In this document: positions 1 to 9,063 of the stretch, one piece after another
Numbering within the stretch: the first letter of the stretch is position 1
Layout of the letters: each line of letters begins with the position of its first letter
Source: CAWCAW01 sp963714125
GTDB taxonomy: Bacteria > Actinomycetota > Acidimicrobiia > Acidimicrobiales > UBA8190
Direction of reading: 5' to 3'
DNA length: 64,000 bases
NCBI GenBank assembly: GCA_963714125.1
Contig: OY970234.1
Coordinates: forward strand, 2,232,001 to 2,296,000
The notes under the pieces: model-generated
The model's input: the letters and a program-made list of their open reading frames with translations, nothing else
Database searches by the model: none
Told to the model about the DNA's origin: nothing
Program-made: the position numbers and the translations under genes

Positions 1-93
1 GTCGAGGATCCGGTGCACGACCGCGTTGGGGACCATCTCGTCCTCGAAGTCCCGTACGGCGCCGGTGCTGCGCAGTGTTTCGATCAGGTCCAC
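1..93 (-). CDS. Nitroreductase-family protein, N-terminal fragment (runs off window)
   Basis: The reverse-strand reading from a GTG at 93 gives about 31 residues before the left edge. They match the usual opening of actinobacterial FMN nitroreductases: a 'DLIETLRSTGAVRDF' stretch, then acidic residues, then VPNAVVHRILD. In this family that segment precedes the FMN-binding 'ARFAPSGGN' region, which lies outside the window. The gene follows the MFS transporter stop by about 37 bp on the same strand, so the two may be co-transcribed. No strong ribosome binding site is visible, and the reading frame is also open upstream as far as the transporter's stop codon, so the start is chosen from family alignment only. 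Confidence 0.6.
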   Translation of the reverse strand, partial: MDLIETLRSTGAVRDFEDEMVPNAVVHRILD

Positions 94-129
94 GAGGCGA
101 CCGTAGTGCGTGGGACGTTCCGCCAGCGC

Positions 130-1411
130 CTAGGGCGTCTCGGGCCACAAGTCTTCGGGCTCGGTCCCCACCGTCTCGGGGAGCAAAACAAAGAGCGCGG
201 CGGCGGCCACCACGGGGACGAAGGTGATCAGCGCGGCGCGGCAAGCTGTCGGCGCGGCTGCCGACCTCGGCGAAGGTGATGAGACCGACGACGGCCCCGA
301 CGACTCCCGCGGCAATGTTCCAGCCCGATACCGAGGCGCGCACGGAGGTGGGAAACAGCTCGTTGACGTAGGCCCCCGCACCCGGGGCGAAGGTGGATGC
401 CGAGAACACGGCCAACTCGTAACCGACGAACAACGCCGTATGCGACCCGCTGTAGGTGAACACCGCGCACAAGGCCATGGCCACCATGGCGCCGGCACAG
501 GCTGGACGGCGGCCGACGCGATCAGCGAGCCATCGGCCGAAGAGCAGACCGGCCAACCCGAAGACGCTGGCGGCTACGACCATGAGGGCGGTGCCGCCGT
601 CGGAGATCTTGAGGACGTTCTCGGCGTAGACGAAGATCAAGCTGTTGGCGGGCCCGGTGACCACAGACACGGCGAAGGTCAGGGCGGCCACGACGAGGAG
701 TCGGCTTCGGAATGGTTTGGCCACGGCGCCCAGGACGGGCATGGGGTGATCGATCGAGGTGGCGGCCACGGCGAAACGGTCGGGCTCGATAAGCAGTCGC
801 CGAATGGCGAAGACGGCCACCAGGGGGACCACGGCGAGGGCAAAGACGCCGCGAAAACCGATGGTCTTGCCGAACCATCCGTGGACGATGGCCGTCAGCC
901 CCGAGCCCACGCCGTACCCCGCCGCGATCAAGGCGACGGCCTTGGCCCGGTCATGAGAGCCGGTCTCCTCGGCGGCGGCCACGGTAGCCACCGCGTTGGT
1001 GGTGCTGAGCAGTGGCCGCCCGAAGGCAAAGATCACGATGAACCACCAGTAGCCGGGACTGCCCGCCGCGATGATGGTGAAGATCAGCCCGGCCACGCAG
1101 CTCCACAGCAGCACGGTGCGCCGGCCGAAGCGGTCCGCCAGCCCGGCCAAGGGCAGACCACCCAAGGAAGCCAGACGCAGTATGCCGAGGCCGACGCCGA
1201 GCTCGGTGGCGGTGAGACCGGCCTGGTCGACGAAGGACTTGCCTGGGGCCTGGTGCCCGAAGGCCTTGGCCACGTCGCCGAGCGCGGCCACTACGCCGAA
1301 TTGCCCGAACCCGGCGGCCAGCGCCATGAGGGCCAGTCCCACCACGGCGGGGTCGCGCCACGAACGAAGGTGCAGAGGTTCCTTCGGCGACGCTGCCGAC
1401 GCATCTGCCAT
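130..1411 (-). pseudogene. MFS transporter, frameshifted near its C terminus
   Basis: From an ATG at 1411 the minus strand encodes a multi-helix major facilitator protein. The motif A loop between helices 2 and 3 reads GLADRFGRR, and a related LADRVGRR loop occurs in the second half. The frame stays convincing down to about position 245 and then loses hydrophobicity. The neighbouring frame gives the expected last helix (ALITFVPVVAAAALFVLLPE) and an acidic tail ending in TAG at 130. One extra base in the GC-rich run around 231-243 explains the switch, and the total would be about 427 residues, normal for MFS. Its ATG overlaps the stop of the upstream membrane protein (TGATG), so the two are probably translationally coupled. 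The substrate is unknown. The extra base could be a sequencing error or a real mutation. Confidence 0.75.
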
Positions 1412-2115
1412 CACTCAGCCAGCCGTAAGGCCGGGTGCAATGACCGACGACCTCGCCAGAACGGGGCGTCAAGAGCGACGATGAGCACCAGCGCTACGGC
1501 GGCGGCACTGGCGATGTACCACGGCCACGGCCCGAGTACGCGCAACAGCGTCCAGTTCGACGGTGGGCTGCGCAAGAACATGTAGTCGGCACCGGTGAGG
1601 GCGTCGACGAGTCCCACGAAGGCGCTGTAGCCGAGCGTGATGGAGAACGTCCTCACGACGGCGTTCGGACGGGGATTGATGCGCATGCCTACCACCAGGT
1701 ACAGCGCCGCCGTCACGATGCCGAGATGTCCCACCATGTACTGAACGAAGACGAGATGGGGGAAACCGACGTTGAGGTCGGGCGTGATGACGGCTTGCAG
1801 CGTGCCGGCCAGCCCCCAGAAGTAGGTGAGCTCGACGAGCAACGGGATGCGCCACCAGCACGCCGCGGCCGCCACCAGCGCGCCCATGTTGCACAGCGCC
1901 AGCGGGAGTGAGGTCTTGGGCGAGAACGACCCTTGCACGATCAGGGCCACCACATAGCTCACGGCATCGGCGGCGAGCGCCACGCCGATGGCGCGCGCCG
2001 CCCATCGTCGCCACGGTCCGGGCCGCTTGCGGGCACCCACGCAGAGGGCGATGCACGTGAGCGTGCCCAGTGCGACGGCGGCGCTGTAGGCAACTGGGCT
2101 GACGACAGCGATCAC
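1411..2115 (-). CDS. YwaF/TIGR02206-family integral membrane protein
   Basis: A protein of about 234 residues with roughly seven hydrophobic segments. It resembles the TIGR02206/YwaF family, recognised by conserved stretches such as LPLALCNMGA, 'TYFWGLAGTLQAVITPD' and 'HLGIVTAALYLV'. No biochemical function is established for the family. The GTG at 2115 is preferred because a GGGGAGGAG ribosome binding site lies at good spacing. A GTG six bases further upstream would sit directly on that site. The stop overlaps the ATG of the downstream MFS gene. Confidence 0.75.
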   Translation of the reverse strand: MIAVVSPVAYSAAVALGTLTCIALCVGARKRPGPWRRWAARAIGVALAADAVSYVVALIVQGSFSPKTSLPLALCNMGALVAAAACWWRIPLLVELTYFWGLAGTLQAVITPDLNVGFPHLVFVQYMVGHLGIVTAALYLVVGMRINPRPNAVVRTFSITLGYSAFVGLVDALTGADYMFLRSPPSNWTLLRVLGPWPWYIASAAAVALVLIVALDAPFWRGRRSLHPALRLAE

Positions 2116-2216
2116 GTGCACCTCCTCCCCTACCAGCGTCGCGCCCTAGGCCTGAGCCGGCGCGACACAGTCGTGATGGCGCCGTTTGGAGGTGGTGGCG
2201 ACGTACGGTAGATGTC

Positions 2217-2588
2217 ATGGGGGATCAGGTGCATGTGCTGGTCGTCGACGACCAAGAGGCCGTGCGGGCCTCGGTGGCGGAGATCCTCCGGGGTGCGGGC
2301 TACGTGGTGTCAGAAGCGGGCGATGTCGCCTCGGGGTTAGCCGTGCTGGCCGCCGCGCCGGTGGCCGTGATCGTGCTCGACGTCCGCCTTCCCGGCGCTG
2401 ACGGCATGGATCTGCTTGATGCCATGGAAAGCTCGCCCCGGGTGGTCCTTATGTCGGGCATGCCTCTGGCCGGTGAAGCCGGCATTGGGCGCGATCCCCG
2501 GGTGTACTCGGTGGTCAATAAGCCGTTTCGCCCTCAGCTCCTTCTCGACGCCGTGGCCGGCGCCGTGGGACTTGGCATGGAGAAGTAG
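2217..2588 (+). CDS. Stand-alone response-regulator receiver protein
   Basis: A single CheY-like receiver domain of 123 residues with no output domain. The acidic pair is D11/D12, the phospho-acceptor is D55 in VLDVRLPG, the conserved hydroxyl is S80, and K102 sits in VVNKPF. All catalytic positions are intact. No histidine kinase is adjacent. The nearest kinase is the KdpD half 5 kb away, which has its own regulator. Such orphan receivers usually act by protein contact in phosphorelays or cyclic-di-GMP circuits. A similar orphan receiver lies at 25244-25729. Confidence 0.85.
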   Translation: MGDQVHVLVVDDQEAVRASVAEILRGAGYVVSEAGDVASGLAVLAAAPVAVIVLDVRLPGADGMDLLDAMESSPRVVLMSGMPLAGEAGIGRDPRVYSVVNKPFRPQLLLDAVAGAVGLGMEK

Positions 2589-2721
2589 TGGAATCCGATC
2601 CAGGGCGAGTCCAGGTGATGGCAAAAAAACGCCGTTCGTAAGGGAACCAAACGGGGCGCCCAACCATCTTGGCTGATGTGGCCACAATCGTGCCCGGCCG
2701 TACGGGTGGGAAAGCGGAGAG

Positions 2722-3234
2722 GTGGTGCGTCTGCTCACCGCGGTAGAGCGCCGACAGGTCTTTGAGCAGGCCATGCGGGACCATGGTCGGGGGCTCACCC
2801 AGCTCGCGTTCTGCCTCTGTCGGGACAGGTCGCAGGCTGAGGAGTTCACCGCTGAGGCATTTGCCCGCACGTGGCGCCGATGGGAAGACGGGAAGGTAGA
2901 TGAGCTTGTCCCCTACCTTCGTCGCACCGTCGTCAACCTCGCCAAACAAGGCTGGAGAAAAGAACTTCTCGGGCGACGGCGCCAATCACAGCTCATCAGC
3001 CTTCTCAGCACAGGCGGACACGACCAAAGTTCGGCGGGTGGTTTCGAGCTCGTTGACGCCGTCCTTCGCTTGCCACGGGGTCAGCGGGCCGTGGTGGTTC
3101 TTCGCTACTTCGAGGATCTCAGCGAGCAGGAGACGGCGGAGCTTTTAGAAATATCGACCGGCACGGTGAAATCGCGCACCTCACGAGCGCTGACGTCGTT
3201 GCGGTCTCTCTATGAGGGTGATCCCCATGCCTGA
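2722..3234 (+). CDS. ECF RNA polymerase sigma factor (SigE-like)
   Basis: A 170-residue protein with sigma region 2 (roughly residues 15-85, including 'RDRSQAEEFTAEAFARTWRRW') and region 4 (roughly 110-165, helix-turn-helix around LSEQETAELLEISTGTVKSR). No other domain is present. A purine-rich GAGAGG precedes two consecutive GTG codons, so the start could be 3 bases later. Its 3' end overlaps the next gene, a membrane-anchored protein occupying the usual position of an anti-sigma factor. This strongly suggests that the sigma factor is controlled by that partner. The same arrangement recurs at 24744-22935 on the opposite strand. Confidence 0.88.
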   Translation: MVRLLTAVERRQVFEQAMRDHGRGLTQLAFCLCRDRSQAEEFTAEAFARTWRRWEDGKVDELVPYLRRTVVNLAKQGWRKELLGRRRQSQLISLLSTGGHDQSSAGGFELVDAVLRLPRGQRAVVVLRYFEDLSEQETAELLEISTGTVKSRTSRALTSLRSLYEGDPHA

Positions 3235-5008
3235 TATCGAACAACGCCTTCGACAGGAGTTCGCCCTGCTCCGCCAACGGCTCGATGTGGCGGAGCTTGA
3301 TCCAGCGCGGGTCTTCGCACCGAGGCGACGGAGATGGTCGATCCATGGGCGCCTGGTGGCGATGGTTCTGGCCACGATCAGCGTGGTCGGAGCGTCGACC
3401 GGACTCGCCCTTGCACTCAGCCGGGCGGCGCCGCCAGCGAACCCCAAAACAGCGACGGCGCCGGCACCACCAGGAGCAACGGTGGCGGTGGCACCGACGA
3501 CGCTCGCACCGCCCGCCACGACGCCGCCCACGGCACCGCGGACAGTGCAACCGGTTCCGTCTGGCTTTGCACCACTCTCGGCCAGTTTTGTGTCTTCGAC
3601 GGATGGATTTGTTTTGGGCGAGGCCCCCTGTGCCGACAGCCAATGCACGACGCTGGCGGTGACGACGGACGCGGGATGGAGCTGGCGGGCAGCCGTGGCT
3701 CCCCCTCTTCCGTTATCTGATTTCGCCAGAATGCGTTTTGCCACGACGGCTGTCGGCTATGTCTTTGGGCCCCACCACCTCTACGTCACCACCGACGGTG
3801 CCCGGTACTGGACTGCTGCTGGATATCCCGGCGAGAGCAGTGGGGCTGAGCTGTTCGATCTCGAGATCTCCTCGGGCACGGCGATCGCGCTTACAGGCCA
3901 GCCCGATGGCACCGTCCTGGCCAGTCGGAGCCCGGTCGGTTATCCCCGCTGGAGCGCCATTCCCGGTGCTGACACGCAAGGGGCCGGCCCGAGCGGCCCG
4001 CTTCAGCTCGCGGTCGGAGAGGGATTCGGTTACATCCTGAGCGGACCGTCGCTGGTACTCGGCCCCATCACAGGCACGTGGAGCCGCCTGCCGAGCCCAT
4101 GTCCGACCAATCTCGAGGTGGCTGAACAGGTGGCTCCCATCTCGATCTCCTCGACAACGGGACGCTCGAGCTTCTACGTGGCCTGCTCAGGTGAAGGGCA
4201 AGGCGGCCAATATCCCAAGGCGTTTTTTTCAAGCACTGACAGCGGAGCCTCCTTTCAACCGGCGGCGGACACCGAGGACGATCAGAGGCCGCCGATGGGT
4301 GGCCAGCTCCAGTGGCTTGGTGTCGCGGGGCAAACTCCTTTCTTTATAAGCACGTTCGCCGACACAACGGCCTCAGAGTTCGACGGCACAATCTGGCAAA
4401 CGGTGTTCGGCGCCGGATACGGCCAGCCCGTTACCGACTTCGGATTCACCAACGCTGCGCAAGGATTGCTCGTGTTGGGGAATCCCAACGGCGCCACCGG
4501 ACCTGGGGACGGCCTTTATCTCACCCGAGATGGAGGTGGCCTTTGGACGCTGACCGACTTTTCGGTGTCATCGCTTCCGCCGCCGTGCCAGGCGAGCCAG
4601 TTGACATTGGCTGAGGAGAACTCGTGGTCGGCGTCGAACAACACGGCATCCGCCTTCGTCTTCGAGACGTCGGGACCTCCGTGCTCTCTTTACGGTTATC
4701 CGGGCGTGACCGTCGAAGGCCCGAACGGGTCCCCCCATTCAGTGGCCACGCGTGCGGCAGATTCATTTGTCGTGCAGCCCCGACCCGAGATCCCGGTCGT
4801 GGTCGCTCCGGGTGCCCCTGCCACCTTTTTCTTGAGCGACAACGACAACCCCGCCCATGGGGCCACGACGTGTCCCTTGTTCAACCAAATCATCGTGTAT
4901 CCGCCTGGAGACACGGCCACGGTCTCGTCGAGTGTGGAGCTGACCCTCTGTGTCCCCCCGTTGGTTTCGCCCGTAGTGGCAGGGGTACAGACAGCAGGTT
5001 TGGGCTGA
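3227..5008 (+). CDS. Membrane-anchored BNR-repeat/DUF4232 protein, putative anti-sigma partner
   Basis: About 593 residues. A cytoplasmic N terminus of roughly 40 residues rich in Arg is followed by one transmembrane helix (LVAMVLATISVVGASTGLAL), then a Pro/Thr/Ala linker. Next comes a long extracytoplasmic region with repeated 'T.DGG..W'-type BNR or sortilin-like blades, and a C-terminal Cys-containing DUF4232-like domain (from the 'PPPCQASQL' segment on). The ATG at 3227 has a GAGGGTGA ribosome binding site, and this start overlaps the sigma gene stop. An in-frame ATG at 3212 is less well placed. Position and topology suggest a sensor or anchor for the ECF sigma factor. No zinc-binding anti-sigma motif is visible in the short cytoplasmic tail, so the regulatory role is inference. 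Confidence 0.75.
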   Translation: MPDIEQRLRQEFALLRQRLDVAELDPARVFAPRRRRWSIHGRLVAMVLATISVVGASTGLALALSRAAPPANPKTATAPAPPGATVAVAPTTLAPPATTPPTAPRTVQPVPSGFAPLSASFVSSTDGFVLGEAPCADSQCTTLAVTTDAGWSWRAAVAPPLPLSDFARMRFATTAVGYVFGPHHLYVTTDGARYWTAAGYPGESSGAELFDLEISSGTAIALTGQPDGTVLASRSPVGYPRWSAIPGADTQGAGPSGPLQLAVGEGFGYILSGPSLVLGPITGTWSRLPSPCPTNLEVAEQVAPISISSTTGRSSFYVACSGEGQGGQYPKAFFSSTDSGASFQPAADTEDDQRPPMGGQLQWLGVAGQTPFFISTFADTTASEFDGTIWQTVFGAGYGQPVTDFGFTNAAQGLLVLGNPNGATGPGDGLYLTRDGGGLWTLTDFSVSSLPPPCQASQLTLAEENSWSASNNTASAFVFETSGPPCSLYGYPGVTVEGPNGSPHSVATRAADSFVVQPRPEIPVVVAPGAPATFFLSDNDNPAHGATTCPLFNQIIVYPPGDTATVSSSVELTLCVPPLVSPVVAGVQTAGLG

Positions 5009-5085
5009 CGAGACCTGTGCCGGGTGTCCATCACTAAGGAACGGTCAGCGGGCAGACTCGGAGTATGAGGTCCGCGGGGGGACCA

Positions 5086-7038
5086 ATGGTTGGGCGTCAC
5101 CACGTGCCGGCCCTCGACGGGCTACGCGCCGTGGCGGTGGCCGCCGTCATCGCCTACCACCTCAATCTGGGTGGGGCGCGCGGCGGTTATCTCGGTGTGG
5201 ACGTCTTCTTTGTCCTGAGCGGGTTTCTCATCACCAGCCTGTTGATCGACGAGCAGGTCCGCACGGCGGGGATCAACGTGCTGGGGTTCTGGGCCCGTCG
5301 GGCCCGGCGCCTCTTCCCCGCCCTTTTCCTTCTCTTGGGCGCACTGTCTCTTTATGTGGCGGTGGGGGGACCGGGTATCAACGTGGGCACCTTGCGGGGC
5401 GACGCCTTGGCCACCTTGTTCTATGTGGCCAACTGGCACCTCATTGCCACGCACAGCTCGTACTTCGCCCAATTCGCCACGCCCTCGCCTCTCGAGCACG
5501 CCTGGACACTGGGGATCGAGGAGCAGTTCTACATCGTGTGGCCGCTCTTGCTTCTGGTCTTCGCCAAGGTAGGCCGCCGGCGCTGGCGCGCTGTGGCCAT
5601 TGGATCGACGGCGGTGTTGGCCATCGCCTCGGTGATCGACATGGCCGTGATGGCTGCTGGTGCGACCAACGTGAGCCGGGCGTACTACGGAACAGATTCA
5701 CGCGCCTTTGAGCTCATGATGGGGGCGTTGGTGGCGTTCGTCTTGAGCGGGGCCAGGCTCGCGACCCCGATGCAGGCGCGCCGTGTTGGTAGAGCCGGGC
5801 TGGTGGCCGCCGGTGTGGTGGTGGCGGGGTGCGTCACCCTGGGCGGCCCGCCGCGCTGGATGTTCGACGGTGGGTTCTTGGCTTTTGACGTCCTGGTGGC
5901 CGTGGTCATCGTCAGCATCACCTGGGGCGGCCGTGGTGCGGTCAACGTGGCGCTGTCGACCAGGCCCATGCGATGGGTGGGCCAGATCTCCTACGGCCTG
6001 TATCTGTGGCATTGGCCGGTCATCGTGGTGCTCACCACCCAGGCCACCGGCCTGCGCCCCTGGCTCGTGGACGTGGCGCGCCTCTCGTTGACCTTCACCT
6101 TGGCCACCGTCAGCTTCTACCTTGTGGAACAGCCCATCCGCCGCCACGGGCTGCCCGGGTGGCGCCGGCTGCTCGCCCCCGCTGCCGTGCTCACCACCGC
6201 CGGTGCCATCGTCCTGGCCACCGTCCCCGCCGCCGTGGCCGGCGCTAGCGCCAGCGACCCGCCCACCTCTAAGGCGAACGTGACGCGCCTGTTCTCGTTG
6301 CACGAAGCGGCCACCGCCGGCCGCCCTCTACGGGTCATGGCGATGGGCGACAGCGTGATGGCTTACGCGCAGACGGGTTTGGCCGCGGCGTTGGATGCGA
6401 CGGGGGTGGTGCGCACCAGCTCGATGGCATTCCCGGGGTGGGGGCTCACGACGAGCCACACCTGGAGGCAGAACATCCCCGCCGAGATCCGGGCCCATCG
6501 TCCGCAAGTTGTCATCGGCACATGGGGCTGGGACCAAAATGCCGCCCTCGCCGATCCGGCCGCCTATCGGCATCTGTTGGATCAAGCGCTGGCGCTCATC
6601 CTGGCTCCCGGTAACGGCGTGCAGGGCATGGTCTTCCTGCAGTATCCGCCCGTCGGGCAGCACTTCGGCGAATCGGTGGCGCAGTGGAACGCCATCAACA
6701 CCGCCGAAGACGCCTGGAACGCCGTGGTCGCCTCCGAAGCCGCCCAACATCCTCGGACCATCGGCTATCTGCCCGTGGCCAGCTCACTCGAACTCGATGG
6801 TCGCTACGCCACGTGGCTTCCCGACGCCAACGGCGTCATGGCTCGGGTTCGCACCATCGACGCCGTGCATCTGTGTCCGGCCGGTACGGCTCGCCTGGCT
6901 TCGGCCGTGCTCACCGACTTGCAATCGGCGTGGGACCTACCGGACGTACACCAGTTGTGGTGGGCGGACAACTGGACCAGCAATGCGCTCTACGACACGC
7001 CGCCGGGGACATGTCCCGCCGACCACCCGCCTGGGTAG
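5086..7038 (+). CDS. OatA/OafA-like O-acyltransferase with C-terminal SGNH domain
   Basis: An acyltransferase-3 membrane domain with about ten helices carries the conserved opening VPALDGLRAVAVAAV.AYH and the 'GGYLGVDVFFVLSGFLIT' segment. After a short linker comes a periplasmic SGNH-hydrolase domain. Counted from the chosen ATG, the nucleophile is about S423 in GDS, and the DxxH pair is about D592/H595 in DAVH. Proteins of this architecture transfer acetyl or other acyl groups to peptidoglycan or surface glycans. The ATG at 5086 has a G-rich site in front. An in-frame ATG at 5065 is the alternative. The glycan acceptor cannot be told from sequence. Confidence 0.85.
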   Translation: MVGRHHVPALDGLRAVAVAAVIAYHLNLGGARGGYLGVDVFFVLSGFLITSLLIDEQVRTAGINVLGFWARRARRLFPALFLLLGALSLYVAVGGPGINVGTLRGDALATLFYVANWHLIATHSSYFAQFATPSPLEHAWTLGIEEQFYIVWPLLLLVFAKVGRRRWRAVAIGSTAVLAIASVIDMAVMAAGATNVSRAYYGTDSRAFELMMGALVAFVLSGARLATPMQARRVGRAGLVAAGVVVAGCVTLGGPPRWMFDGGFLAFDVLVAVVIVSITWGGRGAVNVALSTRPMRWVGQISYGLYLWHWPVIVVLTTQATGLRPWLVDVARLSLTFTLATVSFYLVEQPIRRHGLPGWRRLLAPAAVLTTAGAIVLATVPAAVAGASASDPPTSKANVTRLFSLHEAATAGRPLRVMAMGDSVMAYAQTGLAAALDATGVVRTSSMAFPGWGLTTSHTWRQNIPAEIRAHRPQVVIGTWGWDQNAALADPAAYRHLLDQALALILAPGNGVQGMVFLQYPPVGQHFGESVAQWNAINTAEDAWNAVVASEAAQHPRTIGYLPVASSLELDGRYATWLPDANGVMARVRTIDAVHLCPAGTARLASAVLTDLQSAWDLPDVHQLWWADNWTSNALYDTPPGTCPADHPPG

Positions 7039-7042
7039 AGAG

Positions 7043-7432
7043 TCAGGCCGGGGGCGGCGCCGAGGCTTTGCGGACCTGCTTCTCGATGGCCTTCATGTCG
7101 AAGTAGTCGCGCCAGCGGGTGACCAACCCGTCGGCGTCCACCTCAACCATGGTGCAGCCGTAGATGACGATGGGGATCGTTCCTCCCAAGGTGCCCCGAC
7201 CGATCCATTCGAAGGCGCCGCCCCCGTCCCCCCCGAAGACGGAAGTCACTTCCTGGCGCCAATCGGGAAAGTGCTCACGCGTCTGGCGCTCGATGCCGCG
7301 CAGGTCCTTGGTGGTGTCGTTCACGGGGTCGGTGAAATCGCCCCCACCGGGGGCGTAGAGGCCCCGCAATCCCCCGGGTTCATCCCCGCTGAGGCAGCGC
7401 TGCACTCGCTCACCCCACTGCGTCCAGTCCAT
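7043..7432 (-). CDS. SnoaL-like (NTF2 fold) protein
   Basis: A 129-residue protein of the SnoaL/NTF2-like superfamily: an N-terminal helix, 'YAPGGGDFTDPVND' after the first strand, and a C-terminal 'VTRWRDYFD' strand-turn. It shares the WRDYFD ending with the epoxide-hydrolase-like gene at 38123, but it lacks that protein's Arg-x-Asp motif on the preceding strand. Epoxide hydrolysis is therefore not indicated. The ATG at 7432 follows AGGGGGACC. The gene converges with the acyltransferase, only 4 bp from its end, and diverges from the kdpD kinase half. Function unknown. Confidence 0.7.
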   Translation of the reverse strand: MDWTQWGERVQRCLSGDEPGGLRGLYAPGGGDFTDPVNDTTKDLRGIERQTREHFPDWRQEVTSVFGGDGGGAFEWIGRGTLGGTIPIVIYGCTMVEVDADGLVTRWRDYFDMKAIEKQVRKASAPPPA

Positions 7433-7563
7433 GGTGGTCCCCCTCGTGGCGCGGTGCCGATGGCCTGACCGGCCGTTGGCTGGCCCTGATACTCGCATCA
7501 CCGTCGCGCCGAGGCCAGCGTCGGAGCCGGAGAGGGCCGTCGTAGTGAGGAGGTGGTGGCAAG

Positions 7564-9060
7564 ATGGCGTTGGTGCGCCAGCGACTCGCAGGCTCGGTCG
7601 TCGCCATCGGCCTGGTGGCAGCTCTGGGCGGGGCCATGGTGCCGCTGCGGACCCATCTGAGTGTGGCCACCTGTGCATTGGTCTTGGTCGTGCCGGTGGT
7701 CGCCGCCGTGGCCGTGGGTGGTTACGCCTCGGGGCTGGTGGGAATCGCGGCGGGGTTCTTCGTCTACGACTTCGTCTTCATCAAGCCGTATTACACGCTG
7801 CGCGTGGGAGCAGCCGAGAACTGGGTGGCTCTCGCCGTGTATGTGGTGGTCATGCTGGTGGTGGCCCGCGTCGTATCCAACTTCGAATCGGCTCGGCGCG
7901 AAGCCCAACAGCGGACCATCGAGGCCCGGCGCATCTTCGAGCTCTCCGATCTTCTCGTCGAGGACCGTTCCGTCGGCGAGCTCTTCCAGACCATTGTCAC
8001 CATCGTCAAGAACGTCTTCGAGGTGTCGGGGGTGGCACTTTTGGTTCCCGACGACGATCGCCTGGCGGTGGTGGCGTCGGCGGGGGACCCCCTGTCGCCC
8101 GCCGAGCTCCATCAGCTCGACTCCGAGGCGCGCCTACCGGTGAGCCTGGGCATCACCGCGGCCGCTTCTGATCAGATGCAGGCCGTCGTGCTGTCATCGT
8201 CGGGTCGGCCCATCGGCATGCTGGCCTTGCGCGGCCTGCCGGCGTCGTCATCCGAACGTGAGCTGCTGCGCACCTTCGCCAATCATGCTGCGGTGGCCTT
8301 GGAGCGGGTCCAGCTGCGTGAGCAGGCCATGCGGGCCGAGTTGCTGGAGGAGGTTGACGGCCTGCGGCGATCCCTGGTCGGTGCGGTTTCTCACGATCTG
8401 CGGACGCCGCTGGCCACCATCAAGGTGTCGGCCACCAACCTGTTAGATGGGGACGTCACGTTTTCCTCGGATGACACCCACGAGCTATTGAGTTTGATCG
8501 ACATGCAAGCCGATCGCCTCGACCGGCTGGTATCCAACCTGCTCGATATGACGCGCATCCAAGCCGGGGCGCTGGTGGTGCGGCGCGAGCCTATGGCGCT
8601 CAGCGATCTGGTCGAAGATGCCGTCACCTCCTTAGGGCGCGCCGCCACACCGGAACGCATCGTGTGGGAGGCACCGGCTCAGCTCCCTGCCGTCGACGTC
8701 GACCATGTGCTCGTGCGCCAGGCTCTGGCCAACCTCATCGAAAACGCCCTACGTCACGGACCCGAAGGTACTCCCGTCGTGATCGAGGCCAAGGTGGTTG
8801 GTACCACCACGGTGGAGGTCGCCGTTATGGACAAGGGCCGGGGCGTCCCCGTCGAAGACCGGGCCACCATCTTCGAGATGTTCAGTCGCCACGATGCCGG
8901 CGGACGCGCCGGGCTCGGGCTCGCCATCGCCAAATCCTTCGTCGAGGCACACGGCGAGAAGCTGTGGTTGGAGGACGCCCCGGGCTGGGGCGCCCGTTTC
9001 GTTTTCACGTTGCCCGTCAGTGCTGAGCCCATGAGCTCTGACGCCGCGGAGACCGACTAA
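7564..9060 (+). CDS. kdpD: KdpD sensor kinase half (DUF4118-GAF-HisKA-HATPase)
   Basis: This protein of 498 residues matches the C-terminal part of KdpD. It has a DUF4118 membrane domain with four closely spaced helices (residues about 8-105, including 'FFVYDFVFIKPYYTL'), a GAF-like domain (about 120-255), a dimerisation helix with the phospho-acceptor H277 in SHDLRTPLATIK, and an HATPase domain with an N-box (NLIENALRHG), DKGRGVP and a GLGLAIAK G-box. The ATP-binding KdpD N domain and Usp domain of canonical KdpD are absent here. They are encoded separately at 14541-15755. The gene is followed after 3 bp by kdpE, so kinase and regulator are co-expressed. Together the halves would total about 900 residues, the size of normal KdpD. 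Confidence 0.92.
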   Translation: MALVRQRLAGSVVAIGLVAALGGAMVPLRTHLSVATCALVLVVPVVAAVAVGGYASGLVGIAAGFFVYDFVFIKPYYTLRVGAAENWVALAVYVVVMLVVARVVSNFESARREAQQRTIEARRIFELSDLLVEDRSVGELFQTIVTIVKNVFEVSGVALLVPDDDRLAVVASAGDPLSPAELHQLDSEARLPVSLGITAAASDQMQAVVLSSSGRPIGMLALRGLPASSSERELLRTFANHAAVALERVQLREQAMRAELLEEVDGLRRSLVGAVSHDLRTPLATIKVSATNLLDGDVTFSSDDTHELLSLIDMQADRLDRLVSNLLDMTRIQAGALVVRREPMALSDLVEDAVTSLGRAATPERIVWEAPAQLPAVDVDHVLVRQALANLIENALRHGPEGTPVVIEAKVVGTTTVEVAVMDKGRGVPVEDRATIFEMFSRHDAGGRAGLGLAIAKSFVEAHGEKLWLEDAPGWGARFVFTLPVSAEPMSSDAAETD

Positions 9061-9063
9061 CCG

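Noticed and set aside
224..1585. 453-residue forward open frame
   Set aside because: Antisense to the MFS transporter and the YwaF gene. Composition is Gly/Asp/Arg-rich with no domain signal, typical of opposite-strand frames in GC-rich DNA.
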